The notes: generated by a model not told the origin, from the letters alone. A stretch of DNA of 39,411 nt from Roseicella aerolata (GCF_020523605.1 NZ_JAJAQI010000046.1:1-39411), one strand, 5' to 3'. Shown: positions 8,070 to 17,984, counted from the first letter of the stretch. Numbers and translations are program-made.

Positions 8070-9416
8070 ATGTTTCTGCAAGATCACTTCAACCCGCGGC
8101 GCCGCCGTGGGGCTACGCTGGCGACGTTCAGTTTGGCTTTTCTGCTTGCTGGCGCCGCCCCTTGGCCGGCCTCGGCCGAGACCAGGGCCCGCACCGTCGG
8201 CGTCAATGGGACTATCCGGGTCACTTCCCCCGAGGAGGCTGTCGCCGCGGCGCTACGGCGTTCGCCCGTTCTCGGCGCAGCGGAAGCCGGGGTCGCTGCC
8301 AGCCGCGGCAATCTGACCCAGGCCGGCCTCTTGCCGAACCCTGCCCTCGGACTGTCGGCCGAGAACATCGGTGGCAGCGGGCGCTACCGCGGCACCGAGG
8401 CGGCGGAGACCACCTACCAGTTGGCCCAGCGCTTGGAGGTCGGCGGCCAGCGTGGCGCCCGCGTCGGCGTCGCCCGCACTGAGGTCACGCTGGCCGGGCG
8501 CGACCTGGTCGCCATCCGCCTCGATGTGGTCCGGGCGGCGCGCCAAGCCTATGCCGAGGCGACTGCCGCCCGCCGGGCTACACGGATTGCCGCAGAGGGC
8601 GTCAGGCTCGCAGAGGAGGTGCTCCGCGCCGCCCGCGAGCGGGTGAGCGCCGGGCGAGAGCCGCTGCTGCAGCAACGCCGTGCCGAGGTGTCCCTCTCGA
8701 CGGCCCGCATCGCCCGCAGCCGCGCAGAGCGCGAGGCGGAGGTGGCGCAGCGGGCCCTGGCTGTGGTGCTGGCAGCGAGCGAGGTCGAACTCGGGCCCTC
8801 GGACCGCTGGTTCGACGACATCGGACCCGACCCGGCCGGCCGGGCGCCGCTCGACCCAGTCGGCAACCCGGACTTCGTCCGCTGGCGCGACGAGGTCGCC
8901 CGTGCCGATGCCATCCTCGATCTGGAGCGCCGCCGCGCCATTCCCGACGTGACGGTCGGCGCCGGCCTGCGCCGCTTCGCCGACAGCCGCGACACTGCCG
9001 TAGTGCTGAACCTCTCAGTGCCGCTTCCGGTCTTTGACCGCAACCAGGGCAACATCGCCCGCGCCGGGGCCGACCGGACGCGCACCGAGCGCGTCGCCGA
9101 ATTGAACCAGCGTGCTCTGACCGCCTCGCTGACCGATGCGGGGCAGCGGTTGACGACCGCTTGGCGGGAAGCTGAGGGCCTGCGGCGTGTTGTGGTGCCC
9201 GGCGCCGAGCAGGCCTTCGGCTTCGCACGCGAAGGCTATGCGGCGGGCCGCTTCTCCTTCCTTGAGGTGCTGGATGCGCAGCGCACCCTGTTGGAGGCCC
9301 GGACTCAGCTGAACGCTGCCCTGCGTGATGTCCATCTCCGCCGCGCCGAGTCGGATCGGCTTTCTGGCGGTCCAGCCCTTCCCGATGTGCCGAGCCTGAC
9401 AGGAGGCCGCCCATGA
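8070..9416 (+). CDS. czcC: CzcC-like outer-membrane efflux protein (TolC superfamily)
   Basis: The 448-aa outer-membrane channel of a tripartite heavy-metal efflux pump. A signal peptide is visible near the N-terminus (TLATFSLAFLLAGAAPWPASA, cleavage probably after ASA). The mature protein has the duplicated helical OEP layout: NLTQAGLLPNPALGLSAENI, YQLAQRLEVGGQRGARV, and FAREGYAAGRFSFLEVLDAQRTL. These are typical of CzcC/CnrC/NccC. It overlaps the next gene by four bases (ATGA), so CzcC, CzcB and CzcA are probably translated from one mRNA begun at the operator. Substrate choice is not set by this subunit. Confidence 0.92.
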   Translation: MFLQDHFNPRRRRGATLATFSLAFLLAGAAPWPASAETRARTVGVNGTIRVTSPEEAVAAALRRSPVLGAAEAGVAASRGNLTQAGLLPNPALGLSAENIGGSGRYRGTEAAETTYQLAQRLEVGGQRGARVGVARTEVTLAGRDLVAIRLDVVRAARQAYAEATAARRATRIAAEGVRLAEEVLRAARERVSAGREPLLQQRRAEVSLSTARIARSRAEREAEVAQRALAVVLAASEVELGPSDRWFDDIGPDPAGRAPLDPVGNPDFVRWRDEVARADAILDLERRRAIPDVTVGAGLRRFADSRDTAVVLNLSVPLPVFDRNQGNIARAGADRTRTERVAELNQRALTASLTDAGQRLTTAWREAEGLRRVVVPGAEQAFGFAREGYAAGRFSFLEVLDAQRTLLEARTQLNAALRDVHLRRAESDRLSGGPALPDVPSLTGGRP

Positions 9417-10636
9417 CGACCCGGTCCACCTTGCTCGTCGGCACGGCGGCCGGCCTCATGGGCATCGCCATCGCGGCCATGCCGCCGGTCGCGGGCGTGC
9501 TCCACCGCGTCGTCGGCACCACCACGACCGACCAAGTGGCGGCGCCGCAGCCCGCCAAACGTCCTGCGGCTGACGAGGAGCCGACGCCGGAGGGTGTCGT
9601 CCGTATGGATGAACGGCAGGTGCAGGAGCTCGGCATCCGGGTGCAGCCCGCTGGTGGCGGCACCATCGCCCGCGACATTCACGTGCCCGGCACCGTCACC
9701 GCCAGCGCCGACCGTTTGGTTCGCGTTCCGGCCCGCGTGTCCGGCATCGTGGCTGAGCTGCGCCGGCGTCCCGGCGATCAGGTCGCGGCCGGCGACCTGT
9801 TAGCGGTGGTCGATAGCCGCGAGATCGCCGACGCCAAGTCCGAATTTCTTGCTGCCCAGCGCGCCGAGCAGTTGGCTCGTACTGTCTTCGACCGTGAGAA
9901 GCGCCTGTGGGACCGGCGGGTCACGGCCGAGCAGGACTTCCTCAAGGCCAGGGCCGACTGGGACGCGGCGCGCATCCGGGTTGACCTCACCCAGCAGAAG
10001 CTGGCCGCGCTCGGCCTGGGCGAGGTGGAGGTCTCCATTCTCGCCCGCCAGCCTGCCTCCGCTTTGCCACGCAAGGAAATCCGGGCGCCCATCGCAGGAC
10101 GGGTGACGGAAAGGAACGTGGACCTCGGCGGCGCGGTCTCGCCGGAGACGCAGGCCTTCGTCGTAGTCGACCTTTCCACGGTCTGGGTGGAGACGGCAGT
10201 CCCGGCCACGGACCTCGCCTTCGTGCGCGAGGGGCAGGCGGTCACCGTGACTGGCCCGGTGCCCGACCTGCGCGGCGAGGCGCACCTCATCTTCATCAGC
10301 CCGACGCTGGACAGCCAGACTCGGGCGACGCGGGCAGTCGCCGAGATGCCGAACCCGGATGGCACCTGGCGACCCGGCATCTTCGTCTCCGCCACGGTCC
10401 AGACGGCAGAACAGCAGGTGCAACTGCTGCTCCCCCGGGAGGCTCTTCAGACGGTCGACAACCGTCCCGTGGTCTTCGTCCGCACGGATGGGGGCTTCGA
10501 GAAACGGGAGGTGACCCTCGGGCGCGGTGACGACCGTGCCGTGGAGGTGGTCTCCGGCCTGGCCGCGGGCGAGCTGATCGCCGTCACCAAGACCTTCTTA
10601 CTGAAAGCCGAGCTCCGAGCCGGCAGCGACGATTAG
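9413..10636 (+). CDS. czcB: CzcB-like periplasmic adaptor (membrane fusion protein)
   Basis: A 407-aa RND adaptor joining the inner-membrane pump to the outer-membrane channel. It has an N-terminal hydrophobic anchor (about residues 6-30). A lipoyl/barrel-sandwich half follows, with VPARVSGIVAELRRRPGDQV and AGDLLAVVDSREIADAKSEF. A coiled-coil hairpin comes next (about 140-195), then the second half, EIRAPIAGRVTERNVDLGGA, and a beta-barrel/MPD region containing PRALQTV-like LPREALQTVDNRPVVFV. The order and length are standard for the HME-RND adaptors CzcB, CnrB and NccB. The long His-rich N-terminal extension seen in some CzcB proteins is absent. It overlaps czcC by four bases and lies 12 bp before czcA. 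Confidence 0.93.
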   Translation: MTTRSTLLVGTAAGLMGIAIAAMPPVAGVLHRVVGTTTTDQVAAPQPAKRPAADEEPTPEGVVRMDERQVQELGIRVQPAGGGTIARDIHVPGTVTASADRLVRVPARVSGIVAELRRRPGDQVAAGDLLAVVDSREIADAKSEFLAAQRAEQLARTVFDREKRLWDRRVTAEQDFLKARADWDAARIRVDLTQQKLAALGLGEVEVSILARQPASALPRKEIRAPIAGRVTERNVDLGGAVSPETQAFVVVDLSTVWVETAVPATDLAFVREGQAVTVTGPVPDLRGEAHLIFISPTLDSQTRATRAVAEMPNPDGTWRPGIFVSATVQTAEQQVQLLLPREALQTVDNRPVVFVRTDGGFEKREVTLGRGDDRAVEVVSGLAAGELIAVTKTFLLKAELRAGSDD

Positions 10637-10648
10637 GGGGCGCCCACC

Positions 10649-13600
10649 ATGATCGCCCCCATCCTCGACTTCTCCGTCCACCAGCGCTGGCTGGTCGTCC
10701 TGCTGACGCTCGCCTGTGCGGGTTTCGGCATCCGCTCGCTACAAATGTTGCCGATCGACGCTGTGCCCGACGTCACCAACCGGCAGGTGCAGGTCAACTC
10801 CGTCGCACCTGCTCTCTCGCCCTACGAGATCGAGCGACTTGTCACCTATCCCGTCGAAACGGCCTTGGCCGGCATTCCGGGGCTGGACACCACGCGCTCG
10901 CTCTCGCGCAATGGCTTTTCCCAAGTCACCGCCGTCTTCCATGACAACGTGGACGTCTACTTCGCCCGGCAGCAGGTGATGGAGCGCTTGGCGCAGGCAC
11001 GGGATACTCTGCCGGACGGTATCGAGCCGCAGATGACACCGGTCTCGACCGGCCTCGGCGAGATCTACATGTGGGCGCTCGACTTCCTGCCTCGGGGTCA
11101 GGGCGCCCCGGTGCGCGACGGCAGGCCAGGTTGGCAGTCCGATGGCAGCTATCTGACGCCGGAAGGCGAGCGGTTAACCACCGACCTGGAGCGGGGCGCC
11201 TACCTGCGCACCCTGCAGGACTGGATCATCCGGCCGCAGATGCGCACGGTGCCCGGTGTCGCCGGGGTGGACTCGCTCGGTGGCCACGCCAAGCAATACC
11301 ACGTGCAGCCAGACCCGAACCGCCTCGTCGCGCTCGGGCTCGGTTTCGAGGATATCGCCGCCGCGTTGGAGAGGAACAATGTCAGCCGCGGCGCCCGCTA
11401 CCTTGAGCGCAACGGTGAGGGCTATGTGGTCCGCTCCGCCGGGCGTCTTGAATCCATGGCTGAGATTGGCGAGGTGGTCGTTGCCACGCGCGAGGGCGGC
11501 GTGCCCGTGCGGGTGAAGGATGTCGCCGAGGTCTCCATCGGTCGTGAGCTGCGCACGGGCAGCGCAAGCCTCAACGGCCATGAGGTGGTGGTAGGCACGG
11601 CGCTGATGCTGGTCGGCGGCAATAGCCGGACCGTGGCGCAGGCGGTCGGCGCCAAGTTGAAGGAAATCAGCCGGTCGCTGCCGCCTGGCGTCCAGGCGCG
11701 GACCATGCTCGACCGCTCCGGCCTGGTGAACGCCACCATCTACACCGTGGCGAAGAACCTCGCGGAGGGTGCAGCGCTGGTCGTTGCGGTGTTGTTCCTG
11801 ATGCTCGGCAACCTGCGCGCTGCGGTTATCACGGCGATGGTCATCCCGGTGACCATGCTGCTGACCGTCACCGGCATGGTCGAGGCCGGTATCAGTGCCA
11901 ACCTGATGAGCCTCGGCGCTCTCGATTTTGGCCTGATCGTCGATGGCGCGGTCATCATCGCCGAGAACAGCCTGCGGCACCTGGCGGAACGCCAGCGTGA
12001 CGAAGGACGCCCACTGTCGCTGGAGGAGCGGCTGCAGACAGTGGTCACCTCGGCGCGGGAGATGATCCGGCCCTCGGTCTTTGGTCAGGCCATCATCATC
12101 CTGGTTTATGTGCCTTTCCTCACCCTCACCGGGGTCGAGGGACGGATGTTCGCGCCCATGGCGCTGACCGTCGTCATCGCTCTTGGCGCCGCCTTCGTCC
12201 TCTCGCTCACATTCGTGCCGGCGATGGTGGCGATCGCGGTGACCGGCCGGGTGTCGGAAACCGACAATTTCCTGATCCGTGCCGCCAAGCAGGGCTATGC
12301 CCCGGCGCTCCGCCATGCGGTGCGGCGGCCACTTTTGGTCGTGGGTGCCGCCGCTGCGCTCTTCGCCGGCTCGGTGCTGCTGGCCGGCCAGCTCGGTCAG
12401 GACTTCATGCCGCAGCTTGACGAGGGTGACATCGTGGTCGCGGCGGTGCGCATCCCCAGCACCTCGCTCAGCCAGTCGCAGGAGATGCAGCTCGGCATGG
12501 AGCGCGCCATTCTCCGCCTTCCCGAGGTCTCGCATGTCTTCTCCAAGGCTGGGACGGCGGATCTCGGTGCCGATCCGATGCCGCCGAACGCCGCCGATGC
12601 GTATGTCATGCTGAAACCGCGCGCCGAGTGGCCCGATCCGTCGCTGCCCAAGGACGAGCTGATCCGCCGCGTCGAGGCAGCCATCGCCCGGCTGCCGGGC
12701 AACGGTCCGGAGTTCAGCCAACCGATCCAGATGCGCTTCAACGAGTTGCTGGCGGGCGTGCGCGGCGACGTCGCGGTGAAGGTGTTCGGCGACGAGTTCG
12801 GTCCAATGCTGCGGACCGCCAACCAGATCGCCGCGGTGCTCGGCAGCATCCCGGGCGCCGAAGACGTGAAGGTCGAGCAGGCGGCGGGCCTGCCCTTCCT
12901 CGAGATCACGGTGGACAAGGCTGAGATCGCTCGGCGCGGCCTGACCGTCGCGGCAGTGCAGGACGTGATCGGCGCCGCCATCGGCGGCCGGGAGGCTGGT
13001 TTCATCCTAGAGGGCGACCGGCGCTTCCCCATCGTGGTCCGCCTGCCAGATGCGGTGCGGGACGACCTGGAGGCGCTGCGGAACCTACCCGTCCCCTTGC
13101 CGCGCGCCGAGCGCCCCGGCAGCGAGCGGGCGTCCGCGATGCCGCAATCTGTACCGTTGCGGAGTTTGGCGAGCTTTCGATTCACCGAGGGTCCGAACCA
13201 GGTCAGCCGGGAGAACGGCAAGCGGCGGGTCGTAGTAACGGCGAATGTCCGCGGGCGTGACATCGCTTCGCTAGCGGCCGAGGCGCAGGCTCGGGTGGAG
13301 CGGGAGGTCCGGGTACCACCGGGCTACTGGCTCACCTGGGGCGGGCAGTTCGAGAACCTGACCGCGGCCCGGGCCCGCCTGATGGTCGTCGTGCCGGGCT
13401 GCTTCTTCCTGATCTTCCTGCTGCTTTACACTGCCCTCGGCTCGCCGCGCGACGCCCTGCTGGTGTTCAGCGCGGTGCCCCTGGCGCTGACCGGTGGCAT
13501 CGTGGCGCTCTGGCTGCGCGATATGCCGCTCTCGGTTACCGCTGTGGTCGGCTTCGTCGCGCTCTCCGGTGTTGCCGTGCTGAACGGCCTAGTCATGCTG

Positions 13601-13918
13601 ACCCATGTCAAGCAGCTGGTCGCAGAGGGGCTACCACAGCGCGAGGCCATCCTGCGTGGTGCCATCGACCGGCTCCGCCCCGTCATTATGACGGCGCTGG
13701 TCGCTTCGCTCGGTTTCGTGCCGATGGCGGTCGCCACCGGTGCCGGGGCGGAGGTACAAAAGCCGCTCGCAACGGTCGTCATCGGCGGCCTGATCACCGC
13801 CACGCTGCTGACGCTGCTGGTGCTGCCGGCGCTTTACGCCCGATTCGGCAGCGCTGTGACCGTGCCGGCCACCTTACCCAACGCACCGAACCTGGCAGCG
13901 CACCCGGCCGCTGAGTGA
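10649..13918 (+). CDS. czcA: CzcA-like heavy-metal RND efflux pump
   Basis: A 1089-aa proton-driven RND pump of the heavy-metal efflux (HME) class. The N-terminus (DFSVHQRWLVVLLTLACAGF and MLPIDAVPDVTNRQVQVN) is the family signature. The fourth transmembrane segment reads DFGLIVDGAVIIAEN, fitting the DFG-x3-DGA-x3-EN pattern of divalent-cation HME pumps, not the Cu/Ag class. Two large periplasmic loops and repeated TM blocks are visible, and the protein ends with LLTLLVLPALYARFG. The size is slightly above the usual 1040-1070 aa. The MFS gene overlaps its stop codon. With an InrS-like repressor and a His-tailed MFS exporter beside it, Ni/Co is the favoured substrate. The sequence alone cannot separate Ni, Co, Zn and Cd. 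Confidence 0.95.
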   Translation: MIAPILDFSVHQRWLVVLLTLACAGFGIRSLQMLPIDAVPDVTNRQVQVNSVAPALSPYEIERLVTYPVETALAGIPGLDTTRSLSRNGFSQVTAVFHDNVDVYFARQQVMERLAQARDTLPDGIEPQMTPVSTGLGEIYMWALDFLPRGQGAPVRDGRPGWQSDGSYLTPEGERLTTDLERGAYLRTLQDWIIRPQMRTVPGVAGVDSLGGHAKQYHVQPDPNRLVALGLGFEDIAAALERNNVSRGARYLERNGEGYVVRSAGRLESMAEIGEVVVATREGGVPVRVKDVAEVSIGRELRTGSASLNGHEVVVGTALMLVGGNSRTVAQAVGAKLKEISRSLPPGVQARTMLDRSGLVNATIYTVAKNLAEGAALVVAVLFLMLGNLRAAVITAMVIPVTMLLTVTGMVEAGISANLMSLGALDFGLIVDGAVIIAENSLRHLAERQRDEGRPLSLEERLQTVVTSAREMIRPSVFGQAIIILVYVPFLTLTGVEGRMFAPMALTVVIALGAAFVLSLTFVPAMVAIAVTGRVSETDNFLIRAAKQGYAPALRHAVRRPLLVVGAAAALFAGSVLLAGQLGQDFMPQLDEGDIVVAAVRIPSTSLSQSQEMQLGMERAILRLPEVSHVFSKAGTADLGADPMPPNAADAYVMLKPRAEWPDPSLPKDELIRRVEAAIARLPGNGPEFSQPIQMRFNELLAGVRGDVAVKVFGDEFGPMLRTANQIAAVLGSIPGAEDVKVEQAAGLPFLEITVDKAEIARRGLTVAAVQDVIGAAIGGREAGFILEGDRRFPIVVRLPDAVRDDLEALRNLPVPLPRAERPGSERASAMPQSVPLRSLASFRFTEGPNQVSRENGKRRVVVTANVRGRDIASLAAEAQARVEREVRVPPGYWLTWGGQFENLTAARARLMVVVPGCFFLIFLLLYTALGSPRDALLVFSAVPLALTGGIVALWLRDMPLSVTAVVGFVALSGVAVLNGLVMLTHVKQLVAEGLPQREAILRGAIDRLRPVIMTALVASLGFVPMAVATGAGAEVQKPLATVVIGGLITATLLTLLVLPALYARFGSAVTVPATLPNAPNLAAHPAAE

Positions 13919-15273
13919 CCGCTGTCGACTATCCCCCGCGAGATCGAGGTCCGTCCATGCTCAGTCCCCTGACCCACCCCGTCTACCGTCATCTGTTCCT
14001 CGCGCAGGTGCTCTCCCTGGTCGGCACTGGTCTCGCCACCGTTGCGCTCGGCCTGCTGGCCTACAAACTGGCGGGCGCCGAGGCGGGTGCGGTGCTCGGC
14101 ACGGCGCTGGCTATCAAGATGGTTGCCTATGTCGGAATCGCCCCCGTTGCCGGCGCCTTCGTCCATCTCGTGCCACGGCGGACACTGCTCGTGACGCTGG
14201 ACCTGGTGCGGGCCGCTGTCGCGCTGGTGCTGCCCTTCGTCACCGAGATTTGGCAGATCTACGTCTTGATCTTCGTCCTGCAGTCCTGCTCAGCCGCCTT
14301 TACTCCGACCTTCCAGGCCACCATCCCCGACGTGCTCCCGGAGGAGGCAGAGTACACCAAGGCGCTCTCCCTCTCACGCCTGGCCTATGATCTGGAATCT
14401 CTCGCCAGTCCGGCGCTCGCCGCGGCGCTGCTGACCGTCATCAGTTTCAACTGGCTGTTCGCCGGGACGGCGCTCGGCTTCCTTGCCTCCGCGGCGATGG
14501 TCGTCTCCGTCGTCCTGCCTTCGCCCAGGCCGCCGGAGCGCGCCGAGAGTGCCTGGGGCCGCACCACGCGCGGCGCCCGCATCTACCTGGCAACCCCGCG
14601 CCTGCGCGGGTTGCTGGCGCTGAACCTCGCCGTTGCGGCGGCGGGCGCGATGGTGATTGTCAACACCGTCGTGCTGGTGAAGGCCAATCTCGGCCTCGGT
14701 GACCGAGAGGTGGCCTGGGCGCTCGCCGCCTATGGCTCGGGCTCCATGCTGGCAGCGCTGGTGCTGCCGCGCCTGCTCTCGGAGTTGCCGGACCGGCCAA
14801 TTATGCTGGCCGGCGCCGGGATCCTTGCGGTCGGCATGGCGATCGGGCCCTTTGCAAGCCAGGCCCTACCGACGCTGTTGGCGCTGTGGTGCTTGCTCGG
14901 TGTTGGCAACGGCATGGCGCTGACGCCGTCGGGGCGACTTCTCCGGCGCTCGGCCCATCCGGGTGACCGTCCGGCGCTCTTCGCTGCGCAGTTCGCGCTC
15001 TCACACGCGTCCTGGCTCCTGACCTATCCGTTGGCCGGATGGCTTGGAGCCGGCCGCGGCACGGGCACGACCTTCGCCCTCCTCGCCGCGGTAACCGCAA
15101 CCGGCGTCGCCTTGGCAGTGGTGGTTTGGCCGAAGAGGGATGCAGAGGAGGTTGAGCATGCCCATGCGGACCTGCCGCCGGACCACCCGCACCTTACTGG
15201 GACAGACGGGGCGCGTCACCATCGACATGCCTACGTCATTGACGACCTGCACCACAGCTGGCCGGGACGCTGA
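13915..15273 (+). CDS. MFS exporter with His-rich C-terminus, NrsD/NreB-like
   Basis: A 452-aa major facilitator with about twelve hydrophobic segments, starting LTHPVYRHLFLAQVLSLVGT. The last 40 or so residues form a cytoplasmic tail rich in His and Asp (HAHADLPPDHPHL, HHRHAYVIDDLHH). The nickel exporters NreB and NrsD are MFS proteins with His-rich tails, and in cyanobacterial nrsBACD such a gene lies with a CzcAB-like pump and answers to InrS. Nickel/cobalt export is therefore the best reading, by inference. The GTG at 13915 overlaps the czcA stop as GTGA and is taken as the start. The ATG at 13957, behind a weak CGAGGT, would give 438 aa and is equally possible. Confidence 0.88.
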   Translation: MTAVDYPPRDRGPSMLSPLTHPVYRHLFLAQVLSLVGTGLATVALGLLAYKLAGAEAGAVLGTALAIKMVAYVGIAPVAGAFVHLVPRRTLLVTLDLVRAAVALVLPFVTEIWQIYVLIFVLQSCSAAFTPTFQATIPDVLPEEAEYTKALSLSRLAYDLESLASPALAAALLTVISFNWLFAGTALGFLASAAMVVSVVLPSPRPPERAESAWGRTTRGARIYLATPRLRGLLALNLAVAAAGAMVIVNTVVLVKANLGLGDREVAWALAAYGSGSMLAALVLPRLLSELPDRPIMLAGAGILAVGMAIGPFASQALPTLLALWCLLGVGNGMALTPSGRLLRRSAHPGDRPALFAAQFALSHASWLLTYPLAGWLGAGRGTGTTFALLAAVTATGVALAVVVWPKRDAEEVEHAHADLPPDHPHLTGTDGARHHRHAYVIDDLHHSWPGR

Positions 15274-15612
15274 TGGTCAGATACGTAGCGCCATGCACCT
15301 CTCTACAGACCAATGGCTCAATCGCGCTCGGGAATGGCGATTTGCGCCGTAGAAGCTCGTAGGGCCTGCTTCGCATTCACTTCATTTAGCCACCTGGGTA
15401 CACTTTGTCTGCATCCGGGATGTCGCGTCCGCGGCAGATGACCGGAACGGGCACGAAGCCATTGGTCCTGTGACCCAGCGGCATACGGCCGCTTCACTCC
15501 CAGGAGCAGACCTTGGCGGACCGGACTTGAAGGTCCGAGAAGGGTCGAACGCGGCGGAAGCCGTGCGCTGTAGCGCTCCCTGTCGGTCAACGGCGTTCCT
15601 GAAAAGTTCGAG
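15274..15612. other. Gene-free transposon end segment
   Basis: This 339-bp segment lies between the MFS stop and the right inverted repeat. No convincing gene, RNA or repeat was recognised. Short open frames here (for example minus strand 15318-15590) have no coding character. The segment is less GC-rich than its neighbours. Confidence 0.6.
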
Positions 15613-15650
15613 CTTCGCGTTGTTTATCTGACAACCGACGCTCTGCCCTC
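15613..15650 (-). repeat. Right terminal inverted repeat of the transposon
   Basis: The reverse complement begins GAGGGCAGAGCGTCGGTTGT and ends ACAACGCGAAG, matching 3431-3468 at 34 of 38 positions. The duplicated ACCAA follows at once. Confidence 0.95.
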
Positions 15651-15655
15651 ACCAA
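15651..15655. repeat. Target-site duplication, right copy (ACCAA)
   Basis: Matches 3426-3430. Joining 3430 directly to 15656 restores the traA frame as LTK-RDVLVVDEAGM with no change. Confidence 0.96.
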
Positions 15656-17708
15656 GCGCGACGTGCTGGTGGTGGACGAGGCCGGGATGGTCGGCTCGCG
15701 CCAGATGGAGCGGGTGCTGACGCACGCCCGCGAGGCCGGGGCGAAGGTGGTGCTCGTCGGCGATCCCGAGCAGCTCCAGGCCATCGAGGCCGGCGCCGCC
15801 TTCCGGGCGCTGGCGGAGCGGCACGGCGCGGCCGAGATCGCCGAGGTGCGGCGGCAGCGGGAGGGGTGGCAGCGGAACGCCACGCGGGAGCTGGCGACAG
15901 GCCGCACCGGCGACGCCCTGCACCGCTACGAGCGAGCCGGTGGCGTACGGGGACACAGCAGCCAGGAGGAGGCGCGGGCGGCTGTTGTCGCGGGCTGGGC
16001 GGCGGGGCGTCGGGAGAGTCCAGGCGAGAGCCGGATCATGCTGGCGCACACGCGGGCCGACGTGGCGGAGCTGAACCGGCTGGCGCGCGGGGCGATGCGC
16101 GAGACCGGCGCGCTGGGGACCGAGCACCAGGTGCAGACGGAAGCCGGGCCGCGGGCGATGGCTGCCGGCGACCGCGTCATGTTCCTGCGCAACGAGCGCG
16201 CGCTCGGCGCCGGGCCAGGCGGGCGCGGCGGCGCCGCGGTGAAGAACGGCGCGCTCGGCACCGTGCTGGCGGTCGAGGCCGGCGGGGAGCGGCTGACGGT
16301 GGCGCTCGACGGAGCCGGCGGGAAGGAGCGCGGCGCGGCGGTGACGTTCTACCTCCGCGACTACGGCCACCTGGACCATGGCTACGCGGCGACGGTGCAC
16401 AAGGCGCAGGGCGTGACGGTGGACCGGGCGCACGTGCTGGCCGGGCCGGGGATGGACCGGCATGCGGCCTACGTCGCGCTGACGCGGCACCGCGAGGGCG
16501 TGGCGCTGCACTGGTCGCGGGAGGCGATGGGCGACCGCGAGGGGCTGGCGCGCGCCCTGTCGCGGGCACGGCCGAAGGACACCGCGCTCGACTACGATGG
16601 CCCCGACCAGGTGGCGGCCTTCGCGGAGCGGCGCGGGCTGCACCCGCTGGCGCCCCGGAGCGAGATCGCCGTGCGCGCGCCGGACGAGGAGGACGGCAGG
16701 AGAGTACGAACGGAGCCGGCACGAGAAGCGCCGCCGGCACCGCTGCTGCCGGCCTTCCACGACGCATGGGGCCGCGACAGCCTCGGCCGCGCCGCGACGC
16801 TCGGCGATCTGCGCGCGGCGGCCGACGCCGATCCGAAGGTGCGCCAGGCCCGCGAGGACCGGGCGCACTGGATCGCGTCGGCCTACCGCGACCCGGAGGC
16901 CGCGCGCGCCAAACTCGATGCCGTGCTGGCCGCCGAGGGCGGGGATCTCCGGCGGGCTGCGGCGCGGCTGCGCGAGGCCGGGCCGGAGGCGCTCGGGCGG
17001 CTGAACGGGCGCGAGGGCTGGTTCGCCGGGCAGGAGGCAGTGTGGAAGCGGATGAACGCGCGCGGCGCGGCGCATTCCGTCGTGCGGAGCCTGGAGGACG
17101 AGGCGGGGCACCGGGAGCGCGCGGCCGAGGGGTGGCGCTCCGCCGTGGCGGAGCAGCGCGGGCGCGACGCGGTGGAGGTGCCGGGCCTGTCGCCGGCGGC
17201 GTGGAAGGCGCTGGAGGACGTGGCGCGCGCCCGCGCCGAGGCCGACCGGCGGGCACGGCCAGGCGAGGGCTGGCACGCGGCGGAGGCGCGGCGCGACGCG
17301 CGGGTGGCGCTGGCGTGGGAGCGCGGGCGGCGGGCCGGGGTGGCGGGGGAGATCGGCCGCTTCCTGGACGCGGCGCGGGCGCGGCTGGGGGAGGAGGGCG
17401 TGCGCGGCGCGCTGCGGGCGGCGTCGCGGGGCGAGGCGGCGGAGGTGCCCGGCGCGAAGCCCGCGCAGGCCCGCGACCTGGCGCGGCTGGCGCGCGGGGT
17501 GTCGCTGGCGAGGGAGGGCGCGGAGCGGCACCGCTCGCACGGGTGGCGCGTGGGGGAGCGGCAGCGCGAGCGGAAGGCGGAGCTGGCGGCGGAGAAGGCC
17601 CGGGCCGCGGATCGGCAGAAGCGCGGGCTGCCGCCGCCGACGCCAGAGGAACAGCGGCGGGAGCGTGAGCAGCACAGGCAGCGGCAGGGGCCGCGGCTGA
17701 GCATGTGA
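15656..17708 (+). pseudogene. traA: traA relaxase-helicase, 3' fragment (helicase and C-terminal region)
   Basis: Continuation of the relaxase gene that stops at 3430. It starts with Walker B of the RecD-like helicase (VLVVDEAGMVGSRQME) and continues with VVLVGDPEQLQAIEAG. The later helicase motifs DHGYAATVHKAQGVTVDRAH and AAYVALTRHREGV follow, then a long Arg/Ala/Glu-rich C-terminal domain. The open frame could start at GTG 15663, but no ribosome-binding site was found there, so expression of this half alone is doubtful. A helicase fragment lacking Walker A would be inactive. The rejoined gene is 3357 nt, 1118 aa, the normal size for Ti-like TraA. Confidence 0.93.
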
Positions 17709-17984
17709 TGTGGCAGGCAACGCCAGCCGCCCCAGCCGCAGCGGAGGGGCGACATGGGAACGACGAGGCGCGGTTGGGCGGGAGCTGCGCGCGGGGGAGG
17801 AGGGCCTGAGCCGGGTGGTCAGGATCGAGAGCCGGAGCCGCCTTGCGCACAAGGGAGTGGAGAGGACGACCGAGCGACAGCGCGAGGCGGAGCGGGAGCG
17901 GCTGGGGCTACGCCAGGGATGCGGATGTGACGCTGAGAGAGTAGTGGCCGTGTTGGTGTCCGGGCTGAGGAGTGATCATAGCCA

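Larger units (their letters stand above)
3431..15650. mobile_element. Tn3-family transposon carrying a nickel/cobalt-type efflux module (12,220 bp)
   Basis: Bounded by 38-bp inverted repeats that match at 34 of 38 positions and end in ACAACGCGAAG, with a 5-bp ACCAA duplication outside. It contains divergent tnpA and tnpR with a probable res site between them, then a metal cargo: a CsoR-family repressor, a small membrane protein, czcCBA-like genes and an MFS exporter. The intact transposase, resolvase, termini and exact duplication suggest a recent, possibly still active insertion. It interrupts traA between the helicase Walker A and Walker B coding regions. Confidence 0.96.

Noticed and set aside
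11174-12721. A 515-codon minus-strand open frame opposite czcA
   Set aside because: It is antisense to a well-conserved RND pump, with His/Asp/Arg-rich shadow composition that could be mistaken for a metal-binding protein.
15866-17852. Long open frames on both strands over the traA 3' fragment
   Set aside because: They consist of Arg/Gly/Pro/Ala-rich low-complexity sequence. The traA frame has helicase motifs and joins the 5' half exactly.
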